Assembly: GCF_036884655.1 (NCBI RefSeq)
Contig: NC_088340.1
Span: 1,750,001 to 1,814,000 of the forward strand
Source of the DNA: Musa acuminata AAA Group
Lineage: Eukaryota; Streptophyta; Magnoliopsida; Zingiberales; Musaceae
Direction: 5' to 3'
Length of the DNA: 64,000 nt
The position numbers were made by a program, and so were the translations under genes. Positions 12,601 through 24,056 of this stretch are shown in pieces; within the stretch, counting starts at the first letter, position 1; each line of letters opens with the position of its first letter. Under the pieces are notes generated by a model. That model did not search any database and was not told the DNA's origin. It worked only from the letters and a program-made list of their open reading frames with translations.

Positions 12601-13141
12601 ACTAAGTATAGTCCAAAATAGCCCCTTTTAGCTAATGTTAACATTCTACAAGTTCGGTAATTATATTGGGCAATCCAGGGGGAGCAATTTAATTTTCAAT
12701 AAATTAAATCTTCAACATATGAAAATTTATCTTTGTTGAATATAGTCCTACAGTACTTGTAAGTAGAGTTCTTGTGCATGGGCTAAATAATTTTATATTT
12801 CAATAATATATCCATCTAAGATATTCCATTTTTCTCACTCTTTAAATTGAAAATTTTTCATGGTTATAATGAAATCCAAAATAAACATCTAACAGCATGA
12901 TCAGAATATATTATATCCATCATCATTTATGCAAGGATAAGGAAAGTGAAAGTCTTGATGCATTGAAGTACATATTCTTCGAGTAATCCAATATAAGTGA
13001 TGTGGTTTAGAGACTTCATATGGCTAATAGCAATATCATGCCACCAACATTCTACTGATTATTCTTGAAAAGAAGAAAAATGACAGAATAATAAATCATC
13101 AATGCCCACAAAGCCATTTAAGACATTAGTACTAACCCCAT
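9667..13141 (-). CDS. Protein phosphatase 1 inhibitor-2 (I-2) homologue
   Basis: Regulatory inhibitor of type-1 protein phosphatase, expected in cytosol and nucleus. Four coding exons on minus: 13141-13137 (only ATGGG), 10801-10689, 10574-10416 and 9863-9667. They give 157 residues with exact phase closure. The N-terminus [19 protein letters not shown] contains an RVxF-like docking site (RVTW, residues 4-7). It is followed by [10 protein letters not shown], a conserved DDDGSLSPR junction, an acidic middle, and HRKAHYDEF (residues 106-114), the segment that enters the PP1 active site in I-2 proteins. The match to Arabidopsis I-2 (which I recall as beginning MGRVKWDEANI) is clear. It is somewhat shorter at the C-terminus than the Arabidopsis protein, which I recall at about 190 residues. 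The last exon could be extended by an unseen splice. Confidence 0.9.
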
Positions 13142-15370
13142 TCTCCGTAACCTCAGATCCGCTTGTACAACCAGAAAAATTCTTGAATAGTCCTTGATTT
13201 ACCTATACATGTGAAACACATAAAAAGTGTTAACCACAAGTGATTAACATTCAAAGACATTTCTAAAGGTGTCCTGAAAAAAGTTAATAATAACATAAAT
13301 AACAAAAATCCTAATAAATAGTTGGAAAATTAAAGAACTTAAGTAACTTCTAGTAGTGAATTAATAACACCACCAGATGGCAGTGTGTGTGTGAATAGAA
13401 AACATTTATTTAGTAAAAAAAACTCAAGCTAAGCTAAAAGCCCATACAAGAGGCTGTGTGGATAGAAAACATTTGATCAATTTTGGCTCACACAAAGTTT
13501 CCAAATGGACTAGCTAAGCTAAAAGCTAAACATGCCCTTATCATTCAACAGATAGTGAAAATAGATTGTCAAGAACCAGTGAACTGAAATAGTGTTTTAA
13601 AACCCACACTGACATATCTGCAACTCGACCCTCAAACTCAAGGTTAGTTGCCTATGCCCCTTATCTAAACTAAGACAACAAATCTAGCGAAGTCAAAAAA
13701 TGTCCCTGCACTAATGTTTTTGGCAAAGGAAATGGGCAGCAACTCTAAAAAAATTAGAATGACAAATAAGAACATTGTCAAATGACAGTCATCAGCAAAT
13801 GCATGGAAGAAAAGCCAGCAGATTTGATGGAGCTCAAGGATCCATCAAGGACTGTTGAGCAATTGTTAATTGCAAAAGGTTATTCATCGAATTGAAGGCG
13901 TTATTTCTCTACATTGGTATATCATCCAAGTCAGACTGACTTCTGAAAAGGTTATATATGAGCTGCTATTTTTGGCTAATTGTCCACATCATTGATTTTT
14001 TTTGTTCCCATTGAATTGTTGCACTTGCAGTGATGACTTGTATATTGCGTGCTAGCATGTTATATTAATAAAGTGAAATTTCAATGCTTCAAAACCTCCT
14101 GGAGCTTGTTAAATGGTAATGAAACTCTTGGAGCTTCTACTAAAACTCTAAAAGCTATGTGTTAGAACTTGGAACTTGAATTAAAATTTTCAAACCATCA
14201 TGGCTATGAATGCAGCATCATTTCAATGGTTCATATTTTGTCATGCATCTAATAAAATCTCATTGGAACAACTATAACAAATGCCCAGTAAGGAAACAAA
14301 GAATAACACAACTTGTGGTCCGTTAGAAAGCAGAAAGAAGTTTAGATCACAGAAAGGCCTCCTTTAAGAAAAATTAAGCAAGAAAATGAACTATAAAATA
14401 ACAAAAGACACTACATAAAAGAATGCCTGCAACAAAAGAAATTCATAATAATTATCCAACTTTTTTGCCTTCCGAACAAGGTCCATCATCAAACACAACT
14501 CGCAACCAGGAACGCTGCTTGGAAGTTCAGATGAGCTGGACAATTTAAAGAAAAGTGGAATATCCCCGATGGACCAAGGACATTAGACACACAGAACACA
14601 GAAGAAGAAATATTCTCTTGGCAGGATGCCATACCTTTCCACTGCAAACATAGATATAACATATGGAAGAGATGTCAAACACTCTTTACATCTTAAAACT
14701 CACAAGCTTCTCTGCATATGTCACCATATAGATACTCCCAACTAACGTGCCCTAAATAGAAATATAAGCTATAACGTGATCTACCATGGAATTAACCATG
14801 TAAAGAAAAGGGATAACGGAAGATTTAACCAATTGAGACTCTAAATCCCCAAAAAAACCTAATCTTGGAAGAAATACCGGACATCTTCAGTAGTTTAAAC
14901 TAATTTGCTTCCATGATCACGAGAACCACCATTCGCAGCATATCCACAAATTTGGTAACTATTCAACTCCAGTCCCAGAACAAAAGATCACTGACAACAT
15001 CCAGACCATCCAAATCTAAAAGGAAGTCCGCTAAGTATAATCAACGGATGGGGGAAAAAACCTCTTTTTACTTTACATTCTTCATGAGGTACAACATCAA
15101 TAGAGGAAACAAATTAGAAATTTAAGCATCATGATTCCTGCATTTTGCTTCTTGAGCAATCAATCGACAGATTAAGACCCGGCAGAAGCACATTATTTGC
15201 TTCCGGTTCCGGGAATCGAACCAAAAGGAACATAATTACAGAAAAAAGAAGACAAGAAAAGGAAGACATCAGATCATGCGAGGAAAAGAAGAAATAAGAA
15301 GAAAAATGACCTGAACGACGAGCAGGCAAATCGTGGACAGCAATTGCGTGGTTATCGGATGTGATTTATA
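13142..15370 (-). promoter_or_regulatory. Leader exons, leader intron and TATA box of the inhibitor-2 gene
   Basis: An acceptor (GTATAG|GTAAATCAAG) at 13203/13202 opens a 61-base non-coding segment just before the start codon. A candidate first exon lies near 15310-15345, ending at a donor (CGTTCAG|GTCATT). A TATA element (TATAAATC on minus, 15363-15370) lies upstream of it. The leader intron would be about 2.1 kb. No recognisable gene lies inside it; one open segment at 14427-14582 is noted under findings. The first exon is inferred, the second is well supported by phase. Confidence 0.5.
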
Positions 15371-15650
15371 CTTCTCCTCCTTGAAATGTTCCTGGAACAG
15401 AAAGAGGCGTTGGTTTTGTCAACGCGACGATGCGCGTGGCTCAATCAAGAGGTCGTGGAAGATCGGACCCGGTCCACGACTGGTCCAATCAAATCAATAA
15501 GACCCGGCAGGACCGGACCGGACCGGCTCAGCTCTATCTCCAATTTAGAATTGGGTCTTCTTTTTTGTCAGAATATAATAAATTATAAATTATTTGAAAA
15601 AGAGTAAACACGAATTTCAAAGAAGCAATAAATAATTAAAGAACAAAATG

Positions 15651-15705
<55 letters not shown>

Positions 15706-16655
15706 TTATATATTTTGTATGGTGTCAAGTCATGTTGTTTGGGTCAAAATTGGATGGGACTAAACTCATCCGAGTTGCATCTCAAATATGAGTCTAGAGA
15801 AATTGACATCAAATGAGGATTTTGTTTGCTAAGTCCTTTGAACTATTCCACCGTGTAATAGTCTTGGCTTCCATTTTAGGTTACGACCCATCCACTCATT
15901 TGAGGGAATCAACTAAGCAAGCTGGACAGCGTCAAAGTCAACGAAACATTTTGACCGCGTATTTTATGATGACGTACGTGCTCTACGAATCACTATGCTT
16001 GTTTTAGGTATTGGCTGTCACGTCGTTCTCTTTACTTAATCTATCCTAACATACTTTGATTTATATTATATATATATATATGTATATATAACCATATCCT
16101 TATGTCCCTAATGTTCTTATAATGCAATTTTTCTACCTCAATTTTATCTTTTGGACCTTTGTAGCCATAAAATTAATCACAAGTAACAATTCCATGATGC
16201 CACACCACCTGCATTCTTGCAGGAGCTATTACCACTTCAGATGTTGCTGCCATGCAATCATAGGAACTTTGGAAACATAATACAATTCTAGGTTATAGAA
16301 GACATGGATCCCACTACAAAGTTAATTTGAATTAAGGTAGAGGTATGAAACTGTACACTGTCACTTTCTAAACCTGAGAGAGATATCTTGCACGAAACAA
16401 GCACCGTTAGTAATCATGCTGTAGTTACATATACATCGCAAAACTACCAAGTGTTGCAAGATCAAAGCTAAAGCTAGGATCACATATAAGAGATCCCTGC
16501 TGCCATGTAGTTTTAAGGCAGTAGGCACCAGATCTGGCATCTCCTAACAACATTATCTGTGTCTTTCCGAGATCCAATGACCGGCTGCATAGGGTGGAAC
16601 TCATGCGAGAATCTGCTACCGTATCAGTTCACGGCACGTGTTCTTTTTAGTAATT
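15371..16655. other. Intergenic, with a long (AT)n tract
   Basis: Upstream DNA of the inhibitor-2 gene and 3' flank of mTERF5. It contains a perfect (AT)n microsatellite at 15654-15703 and a short tract near 16070-16088. No coding region seen. Confidence 0.6.
15654..15703. repeat. (AT)n microsatellite
   Basis: Uninterrupted AT dinucleotide tract of about 50 bases. It is likely to be length-polymorphic. Confidence 0.97.
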
Positions 16656-16661
16656 TGCAAG

Positions 16662-19468
16662 TCATTTATTTTGTCCCTGGGGAAAATGAGCATCTAATAT
16701 TTTTTCCCTTTTTTTCTCCAATATCTTCTCGAACTGACTGTTGGTAACAGACAACACCTGGTTCAATACCAGCTTCACTCCACATTCCCGTACCCGGCTG
16801 TATCTAGGTTTTATCCTCTCCTCCAAGCTATAGCCAAAGTAGTGAGGAAATTTGACAAGCTCTGATTTTGGATAATCCATTGTTAAGAAGTAGTTCCATT
16901 TGGGTATCAAGTTATCAACCAGGCTGAAAGTATAAAGAGCTCCATATCTGTGAACCATGGTACTCACTTCTGCTGTGCTATAACCCCTTTCAAGAAAAAA
17001 CTCTGTGACCGGCTTCAGATTCGCCTCGATGCTTAGTCCAAAAGTCTGAGGGCATTTGTGCATAAGAGAGGCAACGTCGATACCTATCGACTGGAAGTAA
17101 TCAGCTGTAGGCCTGAGCTTATCTTCGATGCTATAGCTTATGATATGGGGGCAGCGTGTCAGAATCTTTCCTATATTCTTCTCTGAAACACCTAGTTCGC
17201 ATAGGTAATCGGTGGTTGCCTTCACCTTTTGTCTGCTGTAGGTGAGCAATGCTGGAAATCTGTATATAACCTTGGCCCATTTGCTCTTGTCGACACCCAA
17301 GTTCTCTAAATAGGCCATCATGGGCTTCAGATTCTCTGAAAAGCTGATACCACATAGCTGAGGCCTTTTAATAAGGATGGTTGGAATGTCTGATCGGGGG
17401 ACACCAAGCTCCAGAAGAAACTCCACCAAAGGCTTGATTTTGCGGTCCAAACTATAGTAAGCAAAAGCTGGGAACTTACGCACTATGTCCTTGATCTGCT
17501 CAAGTTTCATACCGAGGTCCACAAGGTAGAGGACAAGTTCAGGAAGAAGGCCATCAGGACTTAGTTGACTTACTCGGGCTATGGCTCTTTCTTTCTTAGA
17601 ACTAGAACTAGAACTAGTAGTGTTTACTGGAGAAGTCGAAGCAGCTCTTTCTATACCTGGAGGGTCTGGGAAGTTCTCAACAAAATCTACCAATGCATCC
17701 CCATGTTCTTCAAGAAGAGATTCAAGGAATGGAATGAATGCACCTCTAATTTCAAGAGTCGTGAGCTCTCTCCCTGCAATATAGAGATGATTAGTTTGGA
17801 GCTAGCATCAGAGAATGCTCAGGGAGAAGGAAGCAAATACATGTCTTTGGATTTCGAACCTACTAGATACCGAGACTTATGCATCAAGTGGAGCTTCAAA
17901 ATGAGGTGATCTACAAAACATTCTGATTTGTTGATAACTCTCGCTGCCACTGTGTTGCTCAAACCTTGTTTTTTCAGAAACAATGTTAATACAGCCTTTG
18001 CCTCCTCTCTCTCTGCAGTTAACAGACTAGAGGGGATTGCAGCAAAGTTGCGAGGAACTACTTCGGATTCATCTGCAATGATATACAAAGTTGATTAAAG
18101 GAGGGCAATGAAAAGAGAGAAGAGCAACTTTCTGAAATACTGACGAAGAAGTAAATACGACCAAAATGTGATGAATTAAACACAGAGATGGCTTACATGT
18201 TTTAGCTTTGCAGAGAAAGAATTGTTGTGTAACTGTCAGATGAACCCTGTTTCGAAAAAGTAAATCTTCTTAGAATAATTCCGTATATACATGCATTTTC
18301 TAAGAAGATAATTAGAGTCATAAAGAACTGGTTGATTTTCCCACAAATGGTAACCGTGCACCTTGAATGTAGGAGACAAACTATGCAGCTGAGTTCAAAC
18401 AGTTGAAGGCTGTGGCTTGTTATGACGATGGCAAAATACATCACATTGGTTTGAATTAGTATCAATGCTATCTAAGATCAACTTCTTTCTATTACTAAAA
18501 GCCCGCAAACGGCTAATGTAACAAGATGTTTGGTCATTTTATATTTCAAAGCCAACATGATTATGAATTCCTAAACTGATTTGATTTCACAAGATATTAA
18601 TGAAAAAATTCCAACCAACTTAAAAGAAACACGTAAAAGTCTTCAAAACAAGTTAGATATGCATTAACCTCTTCATCGTTCTCTCCATTTATAATAATAA
18701 ACATGTCTTCCTCCGAGAGAAAAGAAAGAGAAGAAAACAAGAGAGTCAACGTAGTTTCCAATGATAATCAAGTTCTTTGTAGGCAAGTGGATGGTTAGTT
18801 AACATGCTAATTAAAAATCAAGTTTTTACAACTCTTAAACTCCTTTTAAGAACATATGTTTCTCTGGTTCATCCATTAAGATGCTTGTAAATTCCATGCA
18901 CATACTAAATTCACACTAAAATCCTACAATAGGTTGGAATAAGGTTATAGAACACTATTTTGAAAGAGCTACAACCGGAGATAGAAACAGATTCGTGATT
19001 TAGAAATGAAGGTCAACTCAGACCACATTCAAGGACAAGACACACACACACACTCCATTCCATAGCCCATGGGAAGTAGCCCTCCGCAGCAGCAATCTTA
19101 CATAAGCCCTGATTCATCCCCTTTGGAATCTCCACGAAATCTTTTATCCAGCTTAATTTTCAAGGAAAATCTAACAAGTATTCCTATTCTTTCTCAGTAG
19201 TATCATTCTCTCCCGAAACGTGAAGGCTCAGAAGAGAATGTGGACACAAGATAGAAGATTGGGAAGAAGAGGATAAAGTCAAAAACCTGGACGCAGATGT
19301 AGGCCGATAAGAAACCACCGACCGATTGAAGGGGCGCCGGTGGGCAGTGACTTGAATCGGTCGAATGACAGGAGGCGCCTCCCGAGACTGTGGAGGTCGT
19401 CTGGCTGCCATCACCGGACACTGCAGCCAAGCTGAGAGACAGAGACGATGATGAGGGGTAGTGTTCAT
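16662..19468 (-). CDS. mTERF5/MDA1-like plastid transcription factor
   Basis: Mitochondrial-transcription-termination-factor family protein. The closest family I recall is Arabidopsis mTERF5/MDA1, a chloroplast protein acting in plastid gene transcription. Coding exons on minus are 19468-19287, 18246-18197 (50 bases), 18072-17860 and 17773-16662, giving 518 residues. The first 60 or so residues are rich in Arg, Ser and Pro and poor in acidic residues, as in a plastid transit peptide. The body is a series of about 30-residue helical mTERF repeats with Pro at fixed spacing (for example SDIPTILIKRPQLCGIS, IGKILTRCPHIISYS, KFPHYFGYSLEERIKPR). Splicing the first exon directly to the third creates an in-frame stop; the 50-base exon restores the frame. 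A GC-rich first exon and a run of (CT)n lie at the 5' end. Confidence 0.9.
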
Positions 19469-19469
19469 C

Positions 19470-19642
19470 TAAAGGCTAAGTCTGGGCCGGGCCCTGCGGC
19501 CAGCAGTCGCTTGGATTTGGCTAACGTTCGACGAAGACGTCATCTCGACCATCCACGTGTCCCGATGAAGGACAGGAAATCCGGCTAACCGCTTTGCATC
19601 CGTCCATCTTGTCGTCTGCGGAGGCTCCACTCATCCTCTCTT

Positions 19643-19678
<36 letters not shown>

Positions 19679-19960
19679 CCGGGGAGGAAGAACCCTAACC
19701 CTAGCCATGCCCATCTGTGTTACGCTCTCTCCCTTTCTCCAAAGCCCACGAGAGATCCGAGACAAAGAACCCTAACCGTAGCGATGGCCTTTTGCCTCCG
19801 AGCTCCTCCCTCATCGCCCTTCTAGTACTTATCTTCTAGCCGTCCCGCAATGCAAACGGCCTCTGCCGTCTAGCTTCGAACTTCCTGTTGGGAACTCGGG
19901 GAGGCTTCGCCAAATGGAATCAAAAAAATCGAGTAAGCTCAGTCTTCCCCCCATTTTGTT
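19470..19960 (+). promoter_or_regulatory. Possible bidirectional promoter with telo-box motifs and a candidate first exon
   Basis: A GC-rich stretch upstream of the mTERF5 start holds a (CT)n run (19647-19675) and telomere-like AACCCTAACCCTAG around 19691-19705, repeated imperfectly near 19769. Such telo-boxes are known upstream of plant translation and cell-cycle genes. On the plus strand an ATG at 19916 reads MESKKS and then meets a good donor (TCGA|GTAAGC, 19934/19935). This suggests a divergent transcript, but I cannot complete its coding sequence. Confidence 0.35.
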
Positions 19961-20795
19961 CCTCTGTTTTTTCCCAAACAATGTCATGCAAAATATGGTA
20001 ATTTTTGAACTATTTTAGGACCAATATATTCGATTAAGTAAAGAAGTAAGCGTCACTCGAATCAAGTATGTTCTTTGACATGGATTCCTGCTTTAGTTGC
20101 ACTTCTCTTCGGTTTTACTTCTCCATCTCATTCTAGATGATGAATTCTTATGTTGCTGTGATCTGCAAGGAACTATTAGTAGACAATATGATAGTATATG
20201 ATCTTCATGTTCTCGTGTTCCTCATTTTCAGAAGTCAAATTTACATTATCAGTAATCCTAGTTCTATTTGCAAGAAATTGATGGTCATTAGACAGATTCA
20301 ATCAAGCCAATAATTCAAACCTAATCTAAAATTTAAAGTATAGGCCAGACAAATCTCTATGCCTTGATCATACAGTTATCAAAGAAAATAATCTGGTGGC
20401 AAAACCTTGAGTGGATAGATTGGTGACCGACATTGTTAAAAGGATGAATCCATTACACGAGACTACTATTAATATGCCATTACTTTGTTTTCTAGACTTG
20501 AACAATGGTCTGTTGGTGTTATGAAGAATATAATTTTGTAGAGATTGTCTGTTGGTGTTAATCAGGTTTCATCTCTCAAGTTCCAATTGAATAATTTGAA
20601 TGATATGGTTGATAAATGTGAAGATCTCTTTATGAGCAACCAAACTATTTTAGATAGAGACATGGACCAATTTTCATAGGGTTATATTGAAGAAATAATT
20701 CACAGCTACTACTTAGGTAACATTTTTAGTTTTCATGAGAAGAATATTTCACATTGTTACTCTAAAATCGATAACTTTCTCAGCACTGGATTTGT

Positions 20796-21242
20796 ATGAT
20801 CAAAAATTTAATTATCTTATCTTGTTATATGACAAACAATTTAACTTAATGATACCTTCATTCAAATGTGAGAGTGCTTCTCTGGTATTTGGGTCTACCG
20901 AAAATCTGCTTAAACTGGATCGGGAATAGTTTAACCAGTTTCCGAAAAGATTCAGATAGAAAAGTAGGTACTTGATTTATGTCTGAATTCAGGCATAATT
21001 TGTAACCAACCTTTTTATCATCGACTCATTGTCACCATAAGGTTTAAATCAAACATCTGATTGATATGAATAATTGTGGCTATTCCACCATAAGTCTATA
21101 AAACTTTCCATGTTCATATAAAACAGGGTGAGGTAAAACTACAAAGCCTGTCCCTGTTACATGTATGAACATATATTTGAGGTTCTATAAAACCTTGCTT
21201 CACATCCTTCCAACCTGAAGGCTGTTAAACTCAGGTTTTATG
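20796..21242. repeat. Direct repeat, copy A
   Basis: This segment begins ATGATCAAAAATTTAATTATC and ends near GTTAAACTCAGGTTTTA. It matches copy B (21431-21889) along its length with scattered substitutions and small indels. It is non-coding in all frames. Confidence 0.85.
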
Positions 21243-21430
21243 TTTATTTCATTCATAAATATTTCATTGTTGATTTCTATATTTATCTGAGTAAATAAAT
21301 GTAAATTATTTCTGGACTTCTTACAACTTGTTGGAACAACTGAAAATGTTTCATACATGTTGTATATGTGCTCTCATATCCTACCTGGCAAGAAGAATCA
21401 CCAGATGCTTATTAGAGGTGAACCAACCAT

Positions 21431-21889
21431 ATGATCAAGAATTTAATTATCTTATCCGGTTATATAACAAATAATTTAACTTAATGATTACCTTCATTCA
21501 AATGTGAGAGTTCTTCTCGCAAAAGAAAAAAGTGAGAGTTCTTCTTGGGTATTTGGGTCTACCCAAAATCTGCTTAAACTGGGATCGGGAATAGGTTATC
21601 CAGTTTCCAAAAGGATTCAGGTACATAAGTAGGTACTTGAATTATGTTTGAATTCAGGCATAATTTGCAACCAACTTTTTTTATCATTGACTTATTGTCA
21701 CCATCAGGCTTTAATCAAACACCTGATTGCTAATGAATAATTGGAGCTATTCCACCATAAGTGTATAGAACTTTCCATGTTCATATAAAACAGGGTGAAG
21801 TAAAACTACAGAGTCTGTTCCTGTTACTTTCTGTAAATCTTTTGCTTCACCTCCTTACAACTTGAAGACTGTTAAACTCAGGTTTTAAT
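21431..21889. repeat. Direct repeat, copy B
   Basis: Second copy of the 20796-21242 segment, about 190 bases after the first ends. It carries its own short internal duplication around GTGAGAGTTCTTCT (about 21506-21546). Both copies are old enough to have diverged. Confidence 0.85.
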
Positions 21890-22777
21890 GTACTCATATT
21901 ATTCCTGAACTTGTTACAACTTGTTGGTAATGAGAGAGGATAACATCGAGAGAGAAGATGATGACGACCAAAGAAAAGAAAGAGAGTTGAAGGCCAAAGA
22001 GAGAGCGGTGCCAAAATTGGGAGAGTGGAAGACGATGTAAAAGGGGACGACAACAAGAGGATGATGGGGTAACAAATGAAAGATTAGTCCAATCCAATTA
22101 TTGATAACTATAATTCAAAAATATTCCTCATAAGGATAATTTCATTGAGTTGCAGTACATTTAATGAGTTTTTTTTATATATTTCATGCCACATAATGCT
22201 TGTTTCTAGCTCTTGTCATCCAATGACCCAACTTAGCCTAGATAATCTTCAATCATAAAATCTAACAAATCATAAAACATAAATCACATGTTTTGCCCCA
22301 AGATGAGACCAAGTCAACCTCAACTCTGACATGTAGATGTCAGAGTTATCTCCCAGGAGGGGTTTTTTTTTTTTTTGTAGTACCTAAATAACATTATCCT
22401 AATCAAATTGATCGGACAACCCATTGCATGAGCAGGAGTTCCAAACCCTTGTAAAATGTTGGAGATGCAGATGCATGCACACCCATCTGGGTTTGTGACT
22501 GCCAGTTCCTCCTCACAAATTTTAGCTCTCAGTTTAGCATCACATGCAGTGGACGAAAGAGACAAAGGAGTAGAATGTGGCATTCATCATGTCCATCCAC
22601 CAACCAAACTGCCCTAAGTGCAACTCACAAAGAAGACAAGTCGAAGCTTCTGTATCACGTCCATCACCTCTTTGAACATGGAGGTTTTGTACCTTCATAT
22701 ATAAACACACACACACACCCCTTTATCTTGTTAGGGTTTCTGAAGCGACTGCATGCATTGGTTTACCTGCAGTGGAA

Positions 22778-23372
22778 TCAATGGAGGAGGCTGAGAGTTT
22801 CCAAGGGCTTGACGGCTTGGAGCTTCTGAGGAGGAGGAGGAGGCGGCGGCAATGAGTGCACGTACTTGCAGTTCGGACATGAAGGAGATGACTTGCGCAG
22901 CATGACGAGGAGATGGCAGTTCACACAGACTAATGCCATCATGCTGCTGCCACTTGAGCTGCACTGTTTCTTCGTCTCTGAGCTCCCAAAGGTTGAGATG
23001 TTAAGCTCCAACTTCATCGACTTCTCCTCGAGCCTCACCCAACTCTTCTTCATCGTCTTCCTGTTCAAGTAGTACATGTTCCCCGACTGCCACAAATCAA
23101 GGTTACAACACTGAGATGCCATCTAGCTGTGTGATATATGAGAAGAACAGGGAGGGAGAGAGAGATAGAGAGAAGGTGTTCACTTGTAAGTCCAGGCATT
23201 GTTCCCATTCTAAAGGGAGGGGATGATTGAGGTGGAGATCAATCCCATGATCCCAAGTCTGCTGCATCTTCCTTTTCCTCTTAGCAATCGCATCTGATTC
23301 CGTAGATGCACTACTCGTGATCTCACTCATCATCGATCCAGGAAGGCCAAGCGAGAGCTCGGCATGATCCAT
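22778..23372 (-). CDS. CURLY FLAG LEAF1-like WW-domain protein
   Basis: Small plant WW protein. The family (rice CFL1 and its Arabidopsis homologue) is known as a negative regulator of cuticle formation that acts with an HD-ZIP IV factor. Two coding exons on minus, 23372-23184 and 23086-22778, give 165 residues with a phase-0 intron. The start is the ATG giving MDHAELSLGLPG; upstream codons are open but have no ATG before a stop. The WW-like segment spans the intron (LPLEWEQCLDLQ|SGNMYYLNRKTMKKSW). The C-terminus has the family's Cys-rich signature (CVNCHLLVML, then SCPNCKYVH), a likely zinc site, followed by a poly-Pro run. The Pro usually found two or three residues after the second Trp of WW domains is absent (KSWVRLEE). 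Confidence 0.88.
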
Positions 23373-23464
23373 AGCCTCACTCCCCCTCACCTGCTTCTTC
23401 CTCCTGGAAGAACTCTTTCTCGAGCTGTACGCACTCTTTCATGTACTAAGTCTGCCACAAGGCA

Positions 23465-23474
23465 TATTTATATA
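23465..23474 (-). promoter_or_regulatory. TATA box of the CFL1-like gene
   Basis: TATATAAATA on minus, about 92 bases upstream of the ATG. This would give a leader of about 60 bases. Spacing fits a plant TATA promoter; the TSS is inferred. Confidence 0.6.
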
Positions 23475-23479
23475 CATGT

Positions 23480-24021
23480 CTGCATGACATGCCATGAGCC
23501 ATCCATCACTGACAAGTGGGGAGAGAGAGAGAGAGGTTGAGCAAAACAAGGAGGCTGGGAAGGCTTTCAATTCATTGATGGGATCATGAAGGGGAGGGCG
23601 TGGACAGTAAGTAGGGTTCATAAATGGCCTTTCATCCAACACCCATCAAAGGAGGACGATTCAATGGTGGACGAGTAGAGTGACCTTAAATGCCTGAAAT
23701 CCCTCCCAAGACCGTACGGACGGCGTAGGGCTGGGATCGCCTCCAATTATTGTACGGGCGCAGTTATGATGGAGGATTCAAATCCCGCGTAGTGGGTTGG
23801 ACCTCTACGAGCGATAGGGAACGGGCCCCATCGTAATGGACGGCTATGATGTGGCAATTGGATGGTGACTTTGAAGGCGTGGTTGGAGAGGATCTATCCC
23901 TCCGACTCGGAGAGTTATCAACCATCAAAATCTAAGTCTTTGCTAATCTATTTTTGGCTAACTTTAATGGTTTCCTTTCTGGTGTTGCTAAATTCAGTAC
24001 ATGAAAAATTGCAAATTTAAT

Positions 24022-24056
<35 letters not shown>

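Larger units (their letters stand above)
19961..22770. other. Intergenic or poorly resolved transcribed region
   Basis: No long ORF on either strand. It contains a possible terminal exon at 20566-20679 and a pair of about 450-base direct repeats (20796-21242 and 21431-21889). A poly-T tract lies at about 22365-22376. Part of it may be intron or 3' end of a plus-strand gene starting near 19.7 kb. Confidence 0.45.

Noticed and set aside
17131..17355. Minus ORF inside the mTERF5 exon
   Set aside because: Alternative frame of the mTERF coding exon; the repeats lie in the long frame.
19287..19430. Alternative mTERF5 first-exon frame (AAVSGDGSQTTS...)
   Set aside because: It begins at a TTG rather than an ATG and its phase does not join any downstream exon. 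The ATG at 19468 with the 50-base exon does.
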